From assembly GCF_027922005.1 (NCBI RefSeq), contig NZ_BSEV01000010.1, positions 29,272-93,271 of the forward strand: a DNA stretch of 64,000 bases, in the 5' to 3' direction. Each line of letters opens with the position of its first letter. The stretch's first letter is position 1. A model generated the notes under the pieces. That model saw nothing but the letters and a program-made list of their open reading frames with translations. It did no database searches and had not been told where the DNA came from. A program made the translations under genes and the position numbers. This document shows, in pieces, positions 25,135 to 37,604 of this stretch. This stretch comes from Streptosporangium carneum. GTDB lineage: Bacteria > Actinomycetota > Actinomycetes > Streptosporangiales > Streptosporangiaceae.

Positions 25135-25901
25135 CTGCCGCCCCCGTCCCACCGTCCGGGGTCGTGGAGGTTGTAGGCGTCACGGCCGACCACGTCCCGC
25201 CCGTGCCAGTCGCCGCCGACGTGCATCACGACGCCCCCCTCCGTCTGCTTGGGCGCGGACCCGTTCTCCGCGGGCGCGGGCTCGTCCCGTCTTCCCGGGG
25301 AGTCCGTGCCTTTTCCCGCCCGGCGTTCCCTGCGGCACGGGACGGTGATCCAGGCCTCGGCCGCGAATCCCTTCTGGGGGATCTCCACGGACACCCGCCG
25401 GAAGACGTCGGCGGGCAGGTCGTAGAGGTCGTGCTCCACGATCACGTCCTCGTAGATCCGCTGGGAGACGACGAGCGCGAGCAGGGCGTCGGGGTCGTCG
25501 TCGAGCGCCTTCCTGAGCGGGGGCGCGTCCCTCAGCCTGCAGACGGTCACCACGGCGCTTCCGGCGAAGCCCTTGCCCGCGACCAGTGTGAGCCCCTCGT
25601 GGATGGCGACCCGCATCCGCAGCCGGGCGTCGTCGGCCAGGGGCCGGTTGATCCTGTGCAGGGCCGCGCCCAGTGACCGGACGAGCGTGGGCACGAAGTG
25701 CGACTCGTTGATCCCGGGCGGCAGCAGCGCCAGCTCTCCGTCGCCCTGGTCCTGGGTGAGCCACCTCTCCCTGCCCAGGTCCGCCGACAGGTTGTCGAGG
25801 ATCTCCCTGAGTTCGTGCTGTGCCCTGTGCTGCTCGACGGCGATGCGGGAGCTGTATCTCTCGAGATCGACGGCGACGCACACCCTCCGGATGGCCTGCA
25901 T
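25131..25901 (-). CDS. Class III nucleotide-cyclase homology domain protein with C-terminal GRDxxGRDxYN tag
   Basis: The 256-aa protein shows the class III cyclase homology fold. AVDLERYSS carries the first metal-site Asp (D12), QGDGELALLPPG the second (D54), and MRVAIHEGL and GFAGSAVVTVCRLRDA complete the core. The Asn usually found four residues before the conserved Arg is absent (V instead), so catalysis is doubtful or altered. The Pro/Gly-rich C-terminus ends in WHGRDVVGRDAYN (232-244), matching the downstream partner. Similar domains occur in PycC cyclases and in inactive cyclase-like modules of actinobacterial conflict proteins. It is the first gene of a six-gene overlapping operon, 211 bases before which lies a Crp/Fnr gene on the same strand. 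ATG 25901 follows GGAGG by a few bases. Confidence 0.8.
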   Translation of the reverse strand: MQAIRRVCVAVDLERYSSRIAVEQHRAQHELREILDNLSADLGRERWLTQDQGDGELALLPPGINESHFVPTLVRSLGAALHRINRPLADDARLRMRVAIHEGLTLVAGKGFAGSAVVTVCRLRDAPPLRKALDDDPDALLALVVSQRIYEDVIVEHDLYDLPADVFRRVSVEIPQKGFAAEAWITVPCRRERRAGKGTDSPGRRDEPAPAENGSAPKQTEGGVVMHVGGDWHGRDVVGRDAYNLHDPGRWDGGGR

Positions 25902-26111
25902 CCTCTCCTCCACCGGTCCCTCCCTTCTTCGACGTTTCTTCGGCGCTTCTTCGAGGTGCGATTCTCCAGATGTGCACTGGAGTTTCGGTTGAGGCGAAAG
26001 TCGGCAAAAAGTCGGTGAATCGCAGAGTAGGTCGCGGCGGTGCGGCGGGACGTCATCGCACGATGGGATCCGGCGGATTCGAGACGAGTCTCGTGCTGGA
26101 GGACGGGTGGA

Positions 26112-26840
26112 TCAGTCGGCTCCGGCCAGCGCGGTGAGAGCGTCCAGGTCGAGGATCAGCAGTTTGCGGTAGCGCGTCATGACGACGCCCTGGTGGCGGA
26201 GATCGGCGAGCGCGCGGTGCACCGCCGGCTCGGAGGCCCCGATGATTCCCGCCAGTTCCGGCTGGGTCAGCGAGACGGTGATCTCGAACCCCTCGCGGGT
26301 CTCCTTCCCGTAGGAGCCGAGCAGTTCGATGAGCACCCTGGCCAGGCGTCCCTTGACCTCGTGACCGCCGAAGTCGACGCGCCGCCTGGTCGCCCATCTG
26401 AGCTTGGCGGCCACCACGCTCCCCAGGGCGATGGCGGTGGCGGGATGCCCGGTGAGGAACTCCCGGAGGTCCGCGGCGCCGATCCGGTTGGCGACCACGG
26501 CGCCGACCGCGGTCGCCGTCGCGATGCGCGGCGCCTGGTCCATCGCGGCCAGCTCACCGATCACGTCGCCGCCGACACGAATGGCCAAAAGGGCGGTCCG
26601 CCCGTTCTCGGTCACGGCGGTGATCTTCACGCAGCCGTCGAGCAGAAGCAGAACGAACGTCGAGGTGTCGCCTTCGACGAGCAGGGACTCGCCCGCGCCG
26701 TACTGGCGCAGCGCGCCGAGGTTCAGCAGGGCGCGCCGGTCCTCGAAGGGGATGCTCCCGAGAAGGCTGGCGGGGGGCCAGGGTCTGTTGAGGAACCGAT
26801 CTTGTCGGCCGTGTGACTCGGATGATGGGTGTGTCGCCAT
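26112..26840 (-). CDS. Crp/Fnr-family transcription regulator
   Basis: A roughly 242-aa regulator. The N-terminal cyclic-nucleotide-binding beta-barrel contains GELAAMDQAPRIATATA, where the Gly-Glu and the Arg match the phosphate-binding cassette of nucleotide-binding members; Ile replaces the usual Ser. A dimerisation helix follows, then a C-terminal winged HTH with LTQPELAGIIGASEPAVHRA as the recognition region. ATG 26840 was chosen over starts up to 26885 because GGAG stands 5 bases before it. It lies directly upstream of the cyclase-homologue operon, so control of that operon by a cyclic nucleotide is plausible. A 13-bp dyad lies about 80 bases upstream of its start. Confidence 0.92.
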   Translation of the reverse strand: MATHPSSESHGRQDRFLNRPWPPASLLGSIPFEDRRALLNLGALRQYGAGESLLVEGDTSTFVLLLLDGCVKITAVTENGRTALLAIRVGGDVIGELAAMDQAPRIATATAVGAVVANRIGAADLREFLTGHPATAIALGSVVAAKLRWATRRRVDFGGHEVKGRLARVLIELLGSYGKETREGFEITVSLTQPELAGIIGASEPAVHRALADLRHQGVVMTRYRKLLILDLDALTALAGAD

Positions 26841-27177
26841 CTGTCTCCGCCGCATCGCTATGGTGACCATGCCGAACGTGGACAAACTTCACGCTCGGCA
26901 TCGGAGTGAGGCCATTACGGTGACCGTATGTGCGGCATGTTATGGGAATCACCGGGACTTCACACGTCTCAAATTGAGATAGATAGGCTCACTATTCCAT
27001 ATCTGCGCGTACCGAAATAGCAGATGTCGACGGCCCGAATCAATTTTCGCCGGACGAAACCAGCTATGAATCTGGTTATCCCCTCAACCGAGACATGAAA
27101 GTCACCCGCGGGTCGTCGCACGGCGGATCTCCGACGTCACGTGGGAAATCATGGGAAATCATGAGAAGGAGTCAGCG
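26841..27177. other. AT-richer divergent intergenic region with dyads
   Basis: No gene is seen. The region separates the Crp/Fnr gene (minus) and the DinB gene (plus) and is clearly less GC-rich than its surroundings. It holds the dyad TACGGTGACCGTA at 26916-26928 and the palindrome CTCAAATTGAG at 26968-26978. Either could be a regulator site for the divergent promoters. Confidence 0.55.
26916..26928. promoter_or_regulatory. 13-bp dyad, candidate Crp/Fnr operator
   Basis: TACGGT and its complement ACCGTA flank one G. The site lies 76-88 bases upstream of the Crp/Fnr start and within the divergent promoter region. It is not the E. coli CRP consensus; autoregulation is inferred from position alone. 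Confidence 0.4.
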
Positions 27178-27684
27178 ATGACCGTCGAACGGATCGGCCC
27201 GCCCCTGATCGCGGGTGAGCGCGAGATGCTGCGCGCCCACCTCGACTACCACCGCGCGACGCTCGCCATGAAGTGCGACGGTCTCTCCGACGAGGACCTG
27301 CGCCGCCGGTCGATGCCGCCCTCCGCGCTGTCGCTGCTCGGCCTGGTGCGCCATATGGCCGAGGTGGAGCGCGCCTGGTTCCGCCGGACGATCGACGGGG
27401 AGGACATCCCGCTCGTGTGGTCGGACGAGGGCGACTACCAGGTGGCCTACGACACGAGCGCGGCCACGGGGCCGGAGGCGTTCGACGCCTGGCAGACGGA
27501 GATCGGGCACTCGCGCCGGATCGAGGAGGCGGCGGAGTCGCTCGACGTGACGGGTCATCAGCCCAGGTGGGGCGAGGACGTGTCACTTCGGATGGTGATG
27601 TTGCACCTGATCCACGAGTACGCCCGACACAACGGGCACGCCGACTTCCTGCGCGAGGGAATCGACGGCACCGTGGGCGCCTGA
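27178..27684 (+). CDS. DinB-family (DUF664-like) metal-dependent thiol transferase-type protein
   Basis: A 168-aa four-helix-bundle protein of the DinB/mycothiol-dependent superfamily. The metal-binding histidine pattern is visible in GLVRHMAEVERAWF and HLIHEYARHNGHADFL. Members include mycothiol transferases and isomerases; many small ones have no known substrate. The LREGIDGT ending is typical of the DUF664 branch common in actinobacteria. ATG 27178 follows AAGGAG by 6 bases. There is no signal peptide. The gene stands alone, divergent from the Crp/Fnr gene. Confidence 0.88.
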   Translation: MTVERIGPPLIAGEREMLRAHLDYHRATLAMKCDGLSDEDLRRRSMPPSALSLLGLVRHMAEVERAWFRRTIDGEDIPLVWSDEGDYQVAYDTSAATGPEAFDAWQTEIGHSRRIEEAAESLDVTGHQPRWGEDVSLRMVMLHLIHEYARHNGHADFLREGIDGTVGA

Positions 27685-27878
27685 GACGGACCGGACGGCG
27701 TTCCTCGCGAGAGGCCGGTCGCGCGGAGCGCGGATGAGGGTGCCGACCAGCGCGGAACCTCCGTACGGCGGCGCCGGCCTCGCCCTGGGGGCCCGCCCGG
27801 GTCCGCTGGCAGAGGGAGTGACGATCACCCTCGTGACGGACGTCCCGCCGTGGCACGCCTGCCTAGCCTTCTCGGTGA

Positions 27879-27901
27879 ACGGATCGCACCGGGTGATCCG
27901 T
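27879..27901. promoter_or_regulatory. 7-bp inverted repeat upstream of the graspetide precursor
   Basis: ACGGATC (27879-27885) and GATCCGT (27895-27901) are exact complements separated by 9 bases, ending 23 bases before the precursor start. It could be an operator or a 5' leader hairpin for the RiPP operon. Confidence 0.5.
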
Positions 27902-27924
27902 CCAGCAGAAAGGCAGGGATACGC

Positions 27925-28074
27925 ATGGGCAAGTCGCGTACCACGCTCGACGACATCGCGGCGCTCGGCCCCGAGCTCGACGAGGGCCAGCTCCTCCAGG
28001 TCAACGGTGGCGTGCGGAGCCAGGTCATCGTGATCCACGGCGGCCACACGCACACCTCCGGCGACAGCAACTGA
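27925..28074 (+). CDS. Graspetide (ATP-grasp RiPP) precursor peptide
   Basis: A 49-residue peptide. Leader-like residues 1-30 are acidic and helical (TLDDIAALGPELDEGQLLQV). They end at NGG, a classical double-Gly cleavage site, after which comes the core VRSQVIVIHGGHTHTSGDSN. The core has Thr, Ser and a single Asp, which are the kinds of residues joined as esters or amides by graspetide ligases. The next two genes encode an ATP-grasp enzyme and a maturation protein, which is the main support for the call. AAAGGCAGGG precedes the ATG. Ring pattern and activity are unknown; only one acidic donor is present after the GG. Confidence 0.8.
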   Translation: MGKSRTTLDDIAALGPELDEGQLLQVNGGVRSQVIVIHGGHTHTSGDSN

Positions 28075-28080
28075 CGCGCC

Positions 28081-28107
28081 GCGGGGGCGCGGACACCGCG
28101 CCCCCGC
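28081..28107 (+). terminator. Strong hairpin between precursor and ATP-grasp genes
   Basis: GCGGGGGCGCGG (28081-28092) and its exact complement (28096-28107) enclose the loop ACA: 12 G-C-rich pairs, 7 bases after the precursor stop. No U-run follows, so it is more likely an attenuator or an mRNA 3' stabiliser that raises precursor over enzyme expression. Confidence 0.75.
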
Positions 28108-28122
28108 CCGGGAGCCGCAGCG

Positions 28123-29085
28123 ATGATTCTCGTTCTGACCTCTGACGGAGACGAGCACGCCGACCGGGTGGTCGACATGCTCACGGCCTCGGACGCCGAC
28201 GTCGCCGTCTTCGACCCCGCCTCCTACCCGACCGCCGCCACCCTGGAGATCGGCCACTCGGGGGACGGCTCGACCCGCAGGACGCTCGTCGCCGACGGCC
28301 GCGAGGTCGTGCTGGACGAGCTGACCGCGCTCTGGTACCGCAGGCCGCTGCCTCCGGTCGCCGACCCGCGGGTCACCGCCCGCGCCCACGTCGAACAGGA
28401 GTGCCTCGTCGTCGCGGAGAGCCTGTGGGACAGCCTCGACTGCCTGACGGTCCCCGCGTCCAGGCCGGTCATCGACCGCGCGGCGCGCAAGCCGTACCAG
28501 CTCGAACAGGCTCGCCGCCTGGGCTTCGAGCTTCCCGCGACGCTGATCACGACCGACCCGGAGAGCTTTCTCGACTTCTACGACCGTCACGAGGGGCGTG
28601 TGATCACCAAGCCCGTGCACGGCAACCAGCTGGAGGCGGGCGGAGAGCGGTTCGGCCGGTTCGCGGCGCCCGTCTCCCCCATGGACCTGGCGCACGCGGA
28701 CGCGCTGCGGCTGTGCCCGGTCATCGTCCAGGCCTACGTGCCCAAGCGGGTCGAGGTGCGGGCGACCGTGGTCGGACGGGAGGTCTTCGCCGCCGAGATC
28801 CACTCCCAGGTGAGCAACCACACGCGTCACGACTGGCGGCACTACGACCCGGGCGCCACCCCCATCAAGCCGCACGAGCTGCCCGCGGAGGTCTCCGCGC
28901 GGTGCGTGGCGCTGGTCGAGCGGCTCGGGCTGACCTACGGCGCGATCGACCTGATCGTCACGCCGGAGGGACGCCACGTCTTCCTTGAGATAAACCCGAA
29001 CGGCCAGTTCCTGTGGATCGAGGCCGCGACCGGGCTGCCCATCGGCGCGGCCGTCCGCGACCTGCTCATGAGCGGAGTGAAGTGA
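28123..29085 (+). CDS. MvdD-type ATP-grasp peptide ligase (graspetide synthetase)
   Basis: A 320-aa ATP-grasp enzyme of the MvdD/pre-ATP-grasp RiPP maturase type. The N-terminal domain has WYRRPLPP, a family mark. ATP-binding lysines are in GRVITKPVHGN, PVIVQAYVPKRVEVRATVVG is the central strand, and AIDLIVTPEGRHVFLEINPNGQF carries the Mg-binding Glu/Asn pair. It would activate a side-chain carboxylate of the precursor at 27925 by phosphorylation and join it to a hydroxyl or amine, making macrocycles. The stop shares a base with the start of the next gene (TGATG), so the two are coupled. Confidence 0.92.
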   Translation: MILVLTSDGDEHADRVVDMLTASDADVAVFDPASYPTAATLEIGHSGDGSTRRTLVADGREVVLDELTALWYRRPLPPVADPRVTARAHVEQECLVVAESLWDSLDCLTVPASRPVIDRAARKPYQLEQARRLGFELPATLITTDPESFLDFYDRHEGRVITKPVHGNQLEAGGERFGRFAAPVSPMDLAHADALRLCPVIVQAYVPKRVEVRATVVGREVFAAEIHSQVSNHTRHDWRHYDPGATPIKPHELPAEVSARCVALVERLGLTYGAIDLIVTPEGRHVFLEINPNGQFLWIEAATGLPIGAAVRDLLMSGVK

Positions 29086-30086
29086 TGGCGGACGAGCGGA
29101 TGCTGGCGGAGGCGCTCGGCGTGCTCAGCGGCGGCTCCCCCGAGCGGGACCTGGCCGCCTTCAGGGCGGAGCACCCCGGCGTGCGGGTACGGCTGGTCCG
29201 GCAGCGTGAGGAGTACGACGGCTCGATTCAGCACGCCCTGCTCATCAAGAAGGGCGACGGCGCCACGATCTCCCTGTCGTGGTGTCCCGAGCGGGAGTTG
29301 CCCTGGCCGCTGCGCGGCGTGCACCGGGCCGGCGAGCACCTGCTGCTCCGGGTCAACGGCGTCGAGACCCCGGTGGCCAGGGCTGTCGCCTGCCTGGACT
29401 TCATCTGGGACGAGAGCAGGCTGGCCGACCGCCTCGTGACCGACAGCCTGGTGCGCGAGGCGATGGAGGAGGCGTGGGAGCCGCTGACCGACGCCGAGCT
29501 GCAGGAGGCGATGAACGCCTTCCGCAGGGCGCGCGGGCTGCTGACCGGCGCGGAGACCAGGGCCTGGATGGAGCGCAACCGCATCTCCCACCACGAGCTC
29601 GAGGAGCTGGTCTCGGTCGAGGCGTCGATCGCGCGGCTCCGCTCGCGGATCGCCGCGGAGAGTGTCGAGGACTGGTTCGCCGAGCACGGCCGCGACCTCG
29701 ACGTGGCCCGCGTCGCGAAGGTCGTCCTCGTCCCCGGGGCCGTCCTGTCCTCGGCGGATCCCGCCGGGTTCCTCGAAGGCGTGGAGCGGGCGTTCGCGGA
29801 CGGCGCGGCCGTGCCGGGCGAGGTGTTCGCCACCCTGCGCAGGCAGGAGCTCGGCCCGGAGACGGCCGACGCGGTGTTCTCGGCCGAGCCGGGGACGGTC
29901 GTCGGCCCCTTCCCGACCGAGCGGGGCGACCTGATGATCAAGGTGCTGGCGGTCGAGCCCGCCGTCCTCGACGACACCGTCCGCGACCTGGCCGAGCGAA
30001 GGATCTTCGCCGAGTGGGTCGAGCGGCGCAGGAGCACGGCGAAGGTCGAGTGGTTCTGGGGCACCGCCGAGCGGACCGGCGCCTGA
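29085..30086 (+). CDS. PpiC-related peptide maturation protein (TIGR04500-like)
   Basis: A 333-aa protein that in actinobacterial clusters accompanies ATP-grasp RiPP ligases. The C-terminal 120 residues look like a parvulin (PpiC) rotamase domain: GEVFATLRRQELGPETADAV, then AEPGTVVGPFPTERGDLMIK. The N-terminal half is helical and acidic (LLTGAETRAWMERNRISHHE), with SurA/trigger-type architecture. It may hold or present the peptide substrate or catalyse Xaa-Pro turns; the catalytic role is not established. It starts at 29085, coupled to the ligase. No transporter or protease gene follows within the operon. Confidence 0.75.
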   Translation: MADERMLAEALGVLSGGSPERDLAAFRAEHPGVRVRLVRQREEYDGSIQHALLIKKGDGATISLSWCPERELPWPLRGVHRAGEHLLLRVNGVETPVARAVACLDFIWDESRLADRLVTDSLVREAMEEAWEPLTDAELQEAMNAFRRARGLLTGAETRAWMERNRISHHELEELVSVEASIARLRSRIAAESVEDWFAEHGRDLDVARVAKVVLVPGAVLSSADPAGFLEGVERAFADGAAVPGEVFATLRRQELGPETADAVFSAEPGTVVGPFPTERGDLMIKVLAVEPAVLDDTVRDLAERRIFAEWVERRRSTAKVEWFWGTAERTGA

Positions 30087-30206
30087 AGCCCGGCTCTCCC
30101 GCCCCCGCGCTCCCGGAACACGCGGCATGGAACACGAGCCCGGAACACGGGGAGGTCAGGGGCGCAGAGCGGGCGAAGGGACCGGGCGGGCGAAGGGGCA
30201 GGGCGG

Positions 30207-30551
30207 TCAGGGGCCCGGCGGCTGCTGGGCGGACTCGGCGCGCCGCCGTAGCTCGGCGTTCAGGCGCAACGCCTCGTCCAGCTGGTCCTCCAGGACGATG
30301 ATGCGGCAGGCCGCCTCAAGCGGGGTGCCCTGGTCCACCAGCTGACGGGCGCGGGCGGCGAGGCGGAGCTGGTAACGGGAGTATCTGCGATGGCCACCCG
30401 AGGAACGGAGCGGTTCGATCAGCTTGGCGGCCCCCAGGCTGCGCAGGAACGCCGGAGTGACGCCGAGGATCTCCGCCGCCCGCCCCATGCTGTAGGCGGG
30501 ATAGTCGTCGTCGTCGAACTTGTCGGACAGCGCTGATCGGGCTGGTTCCAT
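30207..30551 (-). CDS. MerR-family transcription regulator
   Basis: A 114-aa protein with a typical MerR winged HTH (YSMGRAAEILGVTPAFLRSL, then SGGHRRYSRYQL) and a short coiled-coil dimerisation helix. It lacks a long effector domain, so it resembles the small MerR-like regulators of stress and development genes in actinobacteria. The ATG at 30551 follows GGAAGG. It ends 120 bases from the graspetide operon's last gene, which it opposes. A very stable hairpin lies in its leader (30575-30602). Confidence 0.88.
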   Translation of the reverse strand: MEPARSALSDKFDDDDYPAYSMGRAAEILGVTPAFLRSLGAAKLIEPLRSSGGHRRYSRYQLRLAARARQLVDQGTPLEAACRIIVLEDQLDEALRLNAELRRRAESAQQPPGP

Positions 30552-30574
30552 CGCACCTTCCGTGACGCGTGCCA

Positions 30575-30602
30575 GGGCCCCGGCGCGAAAGCACCGGGGC
30601 CC
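30575..30602 (-). terminator. Very stable hairpin with GAAA-type loop in the merR leader
   Basis: GGGCCCCGG (30575-30583) pairs exactly with CCGGGGCCC (30594-30602). Two inner G-C pairs close on GAAA, with one C-A mismatch. It stands about 24 bases upstream of the MerR start and just after a short minus-strand frame ending at 30627. It could be the terminator of that frame or a structured leader of the MerR mRNA. Confidence 0.6.
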
Positions 30603-30626
30603 GAAGAGTTCAACACCATCTACCGG

Positions 30627-30770
30627 CTATTTTGCCGGTTTTCCTTCGCCGCACACACCCACGGGAAAGACTGGGTGTGCGGGAATCGCGTATGAGTAAC
30701 CGGAGACCACCTTCCAATCCGTGGAGCTGCGGTACCCGCGCAGCGAAACCGAACCGCGGCGGGCGATCAT
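30627..30770 (-). CDS. Possible 47-aa peptide upstream of the MerR gene
   Basis: I do not recognise it. The frame from ATG 30770 encodes a basic, Tyr/Ser/Val-rich peptide (MIARRGSVSLRGYRSSTDW onward, ending VGVCGEGKPAK) with GC-biased third positions. The start overlaps the stop of another short frame (ATGA) reading CEEAGILRTGASDPKALVTA. A stable hairpin follows the stop by 24 bases and a small one overlaps it (30622-30639). The pair could be a small transcription unit or a decayed gene. Confidence 0.25.
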   Translation of the reverse strand: MIARRGSVSLRGYRSSTDWKVVSGYSYAIPAHPVFPVGVCGEGKPAK

Positions 30771-31204
30771 CGTGGCGTCCAACTCCCCTTTCCTCTGGAT
30801 GGCTCTTCGTTGGTCCTTCGTGCTGTCACAAGCGCCTTGGGGTCGCTCGCGCCGGTGCGGAGGATGCCCGCCTCCTCGCAGGTCCCGCGCACCCGCCGAT
30901 CCTCGGTCGGACTTCACATGACCAGTTCGGCATCTGCCACATGCGGTTTTCTCCGCCTGTGGCACTACAAAGGCTACTTACGCCATAGTCGAATGTCTAC
31001 TGTCGCCACGACAGATTTGGGCCGGCCGCCGGATCGCCCCAACCCAGGCGGCCGCGCCCCTCAAGGCCCGGAGCCGCCTGCCCGACTCGACGGCGCACCC
31101 AAAGGGAACTTTGTCCTGATTTGATTGGCGTTTCATTTCCAGGGAATGTCAACCACCCGCCAGGGAGTCTCGGCGACAGGACAGTGGACGGATACGGTCA
31201 GCTC
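30771..31204. other. Intergenic stretch without a firm gene
   Basis: Apart from the short minus-strand frame that abuts 30770, I see no gene. A GGAG followed by ATG near 30950 (minus strand) opens a frame that soon loses coding character, consistent with a decayed small gene. No terminator or RNA is recognised. Confidence 0.35.
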
Positions 31205-31630
31205 ATGTCTCAGCGCAGCATGCCGCACGACGCCGCCTCATGGGCGTGCCCGCACGGGCAGGACGCCCGCCGAGGTTGTGCGAACTGTTACGAGGAGTCG
31301 GTCGACCCGGGCCTCGCACTGCCGTTCTGGGACGCCCTCGCGTGGTTCACCAGCGAGCGGCCGATCCCCATCAGAACCCTGCAGGACGCCCACAACCACA
31401 GCCGGCGCTTCGCGCTCGACCAGCCGTCCGCGCCGCTGGTCTACCTCCTGAGCGGAGAGACGCGTGCCCGCGACGGAGTACAGGCCGTCGCGGGCCTGGT
31501 CGGGTTCCTCCTGCACAACCGGCACGTGGTCACCGACTTCACCGTGACCGAGACCAGGGCGACGCCCAGGGCCCGGACCGGCGGCACGGCCCGCCAGACG
31601 GATGTGTGGCTGCACCGTCGAGGGCCCTGA
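31205..31630 (+). CDS. Small Cys/His-containing protein of unknown function
   Basis: A 141-aa soluble protein. Near the N-terminus is WACPHGQDARRGCANCYE, a C-x-H and C-x2-C arrangement that could bind zinc. The centre reads WFTSERPIPIRTLQDAHNHS and the C-terminus is a short alpha/beta region (VQAVAGLVGFLLHNRHVVTD). I do not recognise a family. The start at 31205 is the last ATG before the Cys motif; a start at 31121 is possible. It converges on the NRPS-MFS gene, 43 bases away, with a weak GCACCC/GGGTGC stem between. Confidence 0.45.
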   Translation: MSQRSMPHDAASWACPHGQDARRGCANCYEESVDPGLALPFWDALAWFTSERPIPIRTLQDAHNHSRRFALDQPSAPLVYLLSGETRARDGVQAVAGLVGFLLHNRHVVTDFTVTETRATPRARTGGTARQTDVWLHRRGP

Positions 31631-31672
31631 GCACCCGGCCTCGGCGTCTCCCCTCGGGGTGCCCGGCTCCGG

Positions 31673-37228
<5,556 letters not shown>

Positions 37229-37604
37229 GCCATCCCCCTACGACGATGTCTTCACGACCCCCGGGAAAGGCGCGGTGCCGGAGACGAGGCCGCGGCACGC
37301 TCCCGCTGAGTCCCGGAAGCTGTCGGAGCGCACGCCGCTGTGCGCGAGAACAGTGAAGCAGTTTCTGGAAAGAAACTTTTCTGATCAGTTGGGTGCGTCA
37401 GTCTGGCACGCCCCCCTCAGGAGTGGCAAGGTCCCAGGCTCCCGCGCCGCCCGAACCCGCCCCGCCACACCTCGCTGACGTGCGGTTTCGTACGGCGCAG
37501 CCCCCCACCCCCGCACGGCCGGGCTTGCGACCCCGCGAAGTTCCGTGGAACACTTCGGCCCGCCCGTAACAGTAAAGGACCTTTCCAGATATCGGGGGAA
37601 AGGC
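37229..37604. promoter_or_regulatory. Divergent promoter region of the two NRPS genes
   Basis: No gene is seen in these 376 bases. They separate the divergent NRPS genes and must hold both promoters. The stretch near 37360-37385 is AT-richer (GAAAGAAACTTTTC). I see no convincing iron-box or other operator, which leaves regulation open. GGGGGAAAGG just before 37605 is the ribosome binding site of the plus-strand gene. Confidence 0.55.

Noticed and set aside
17328..25901. Reading the locus as a canonical two-gene Pycsar system
   Set aside because: The effector is not adjacent to or co-directional with the cyclase homologue, and five other genes intervene; the cyclase also lacks one expected catalytic residue.
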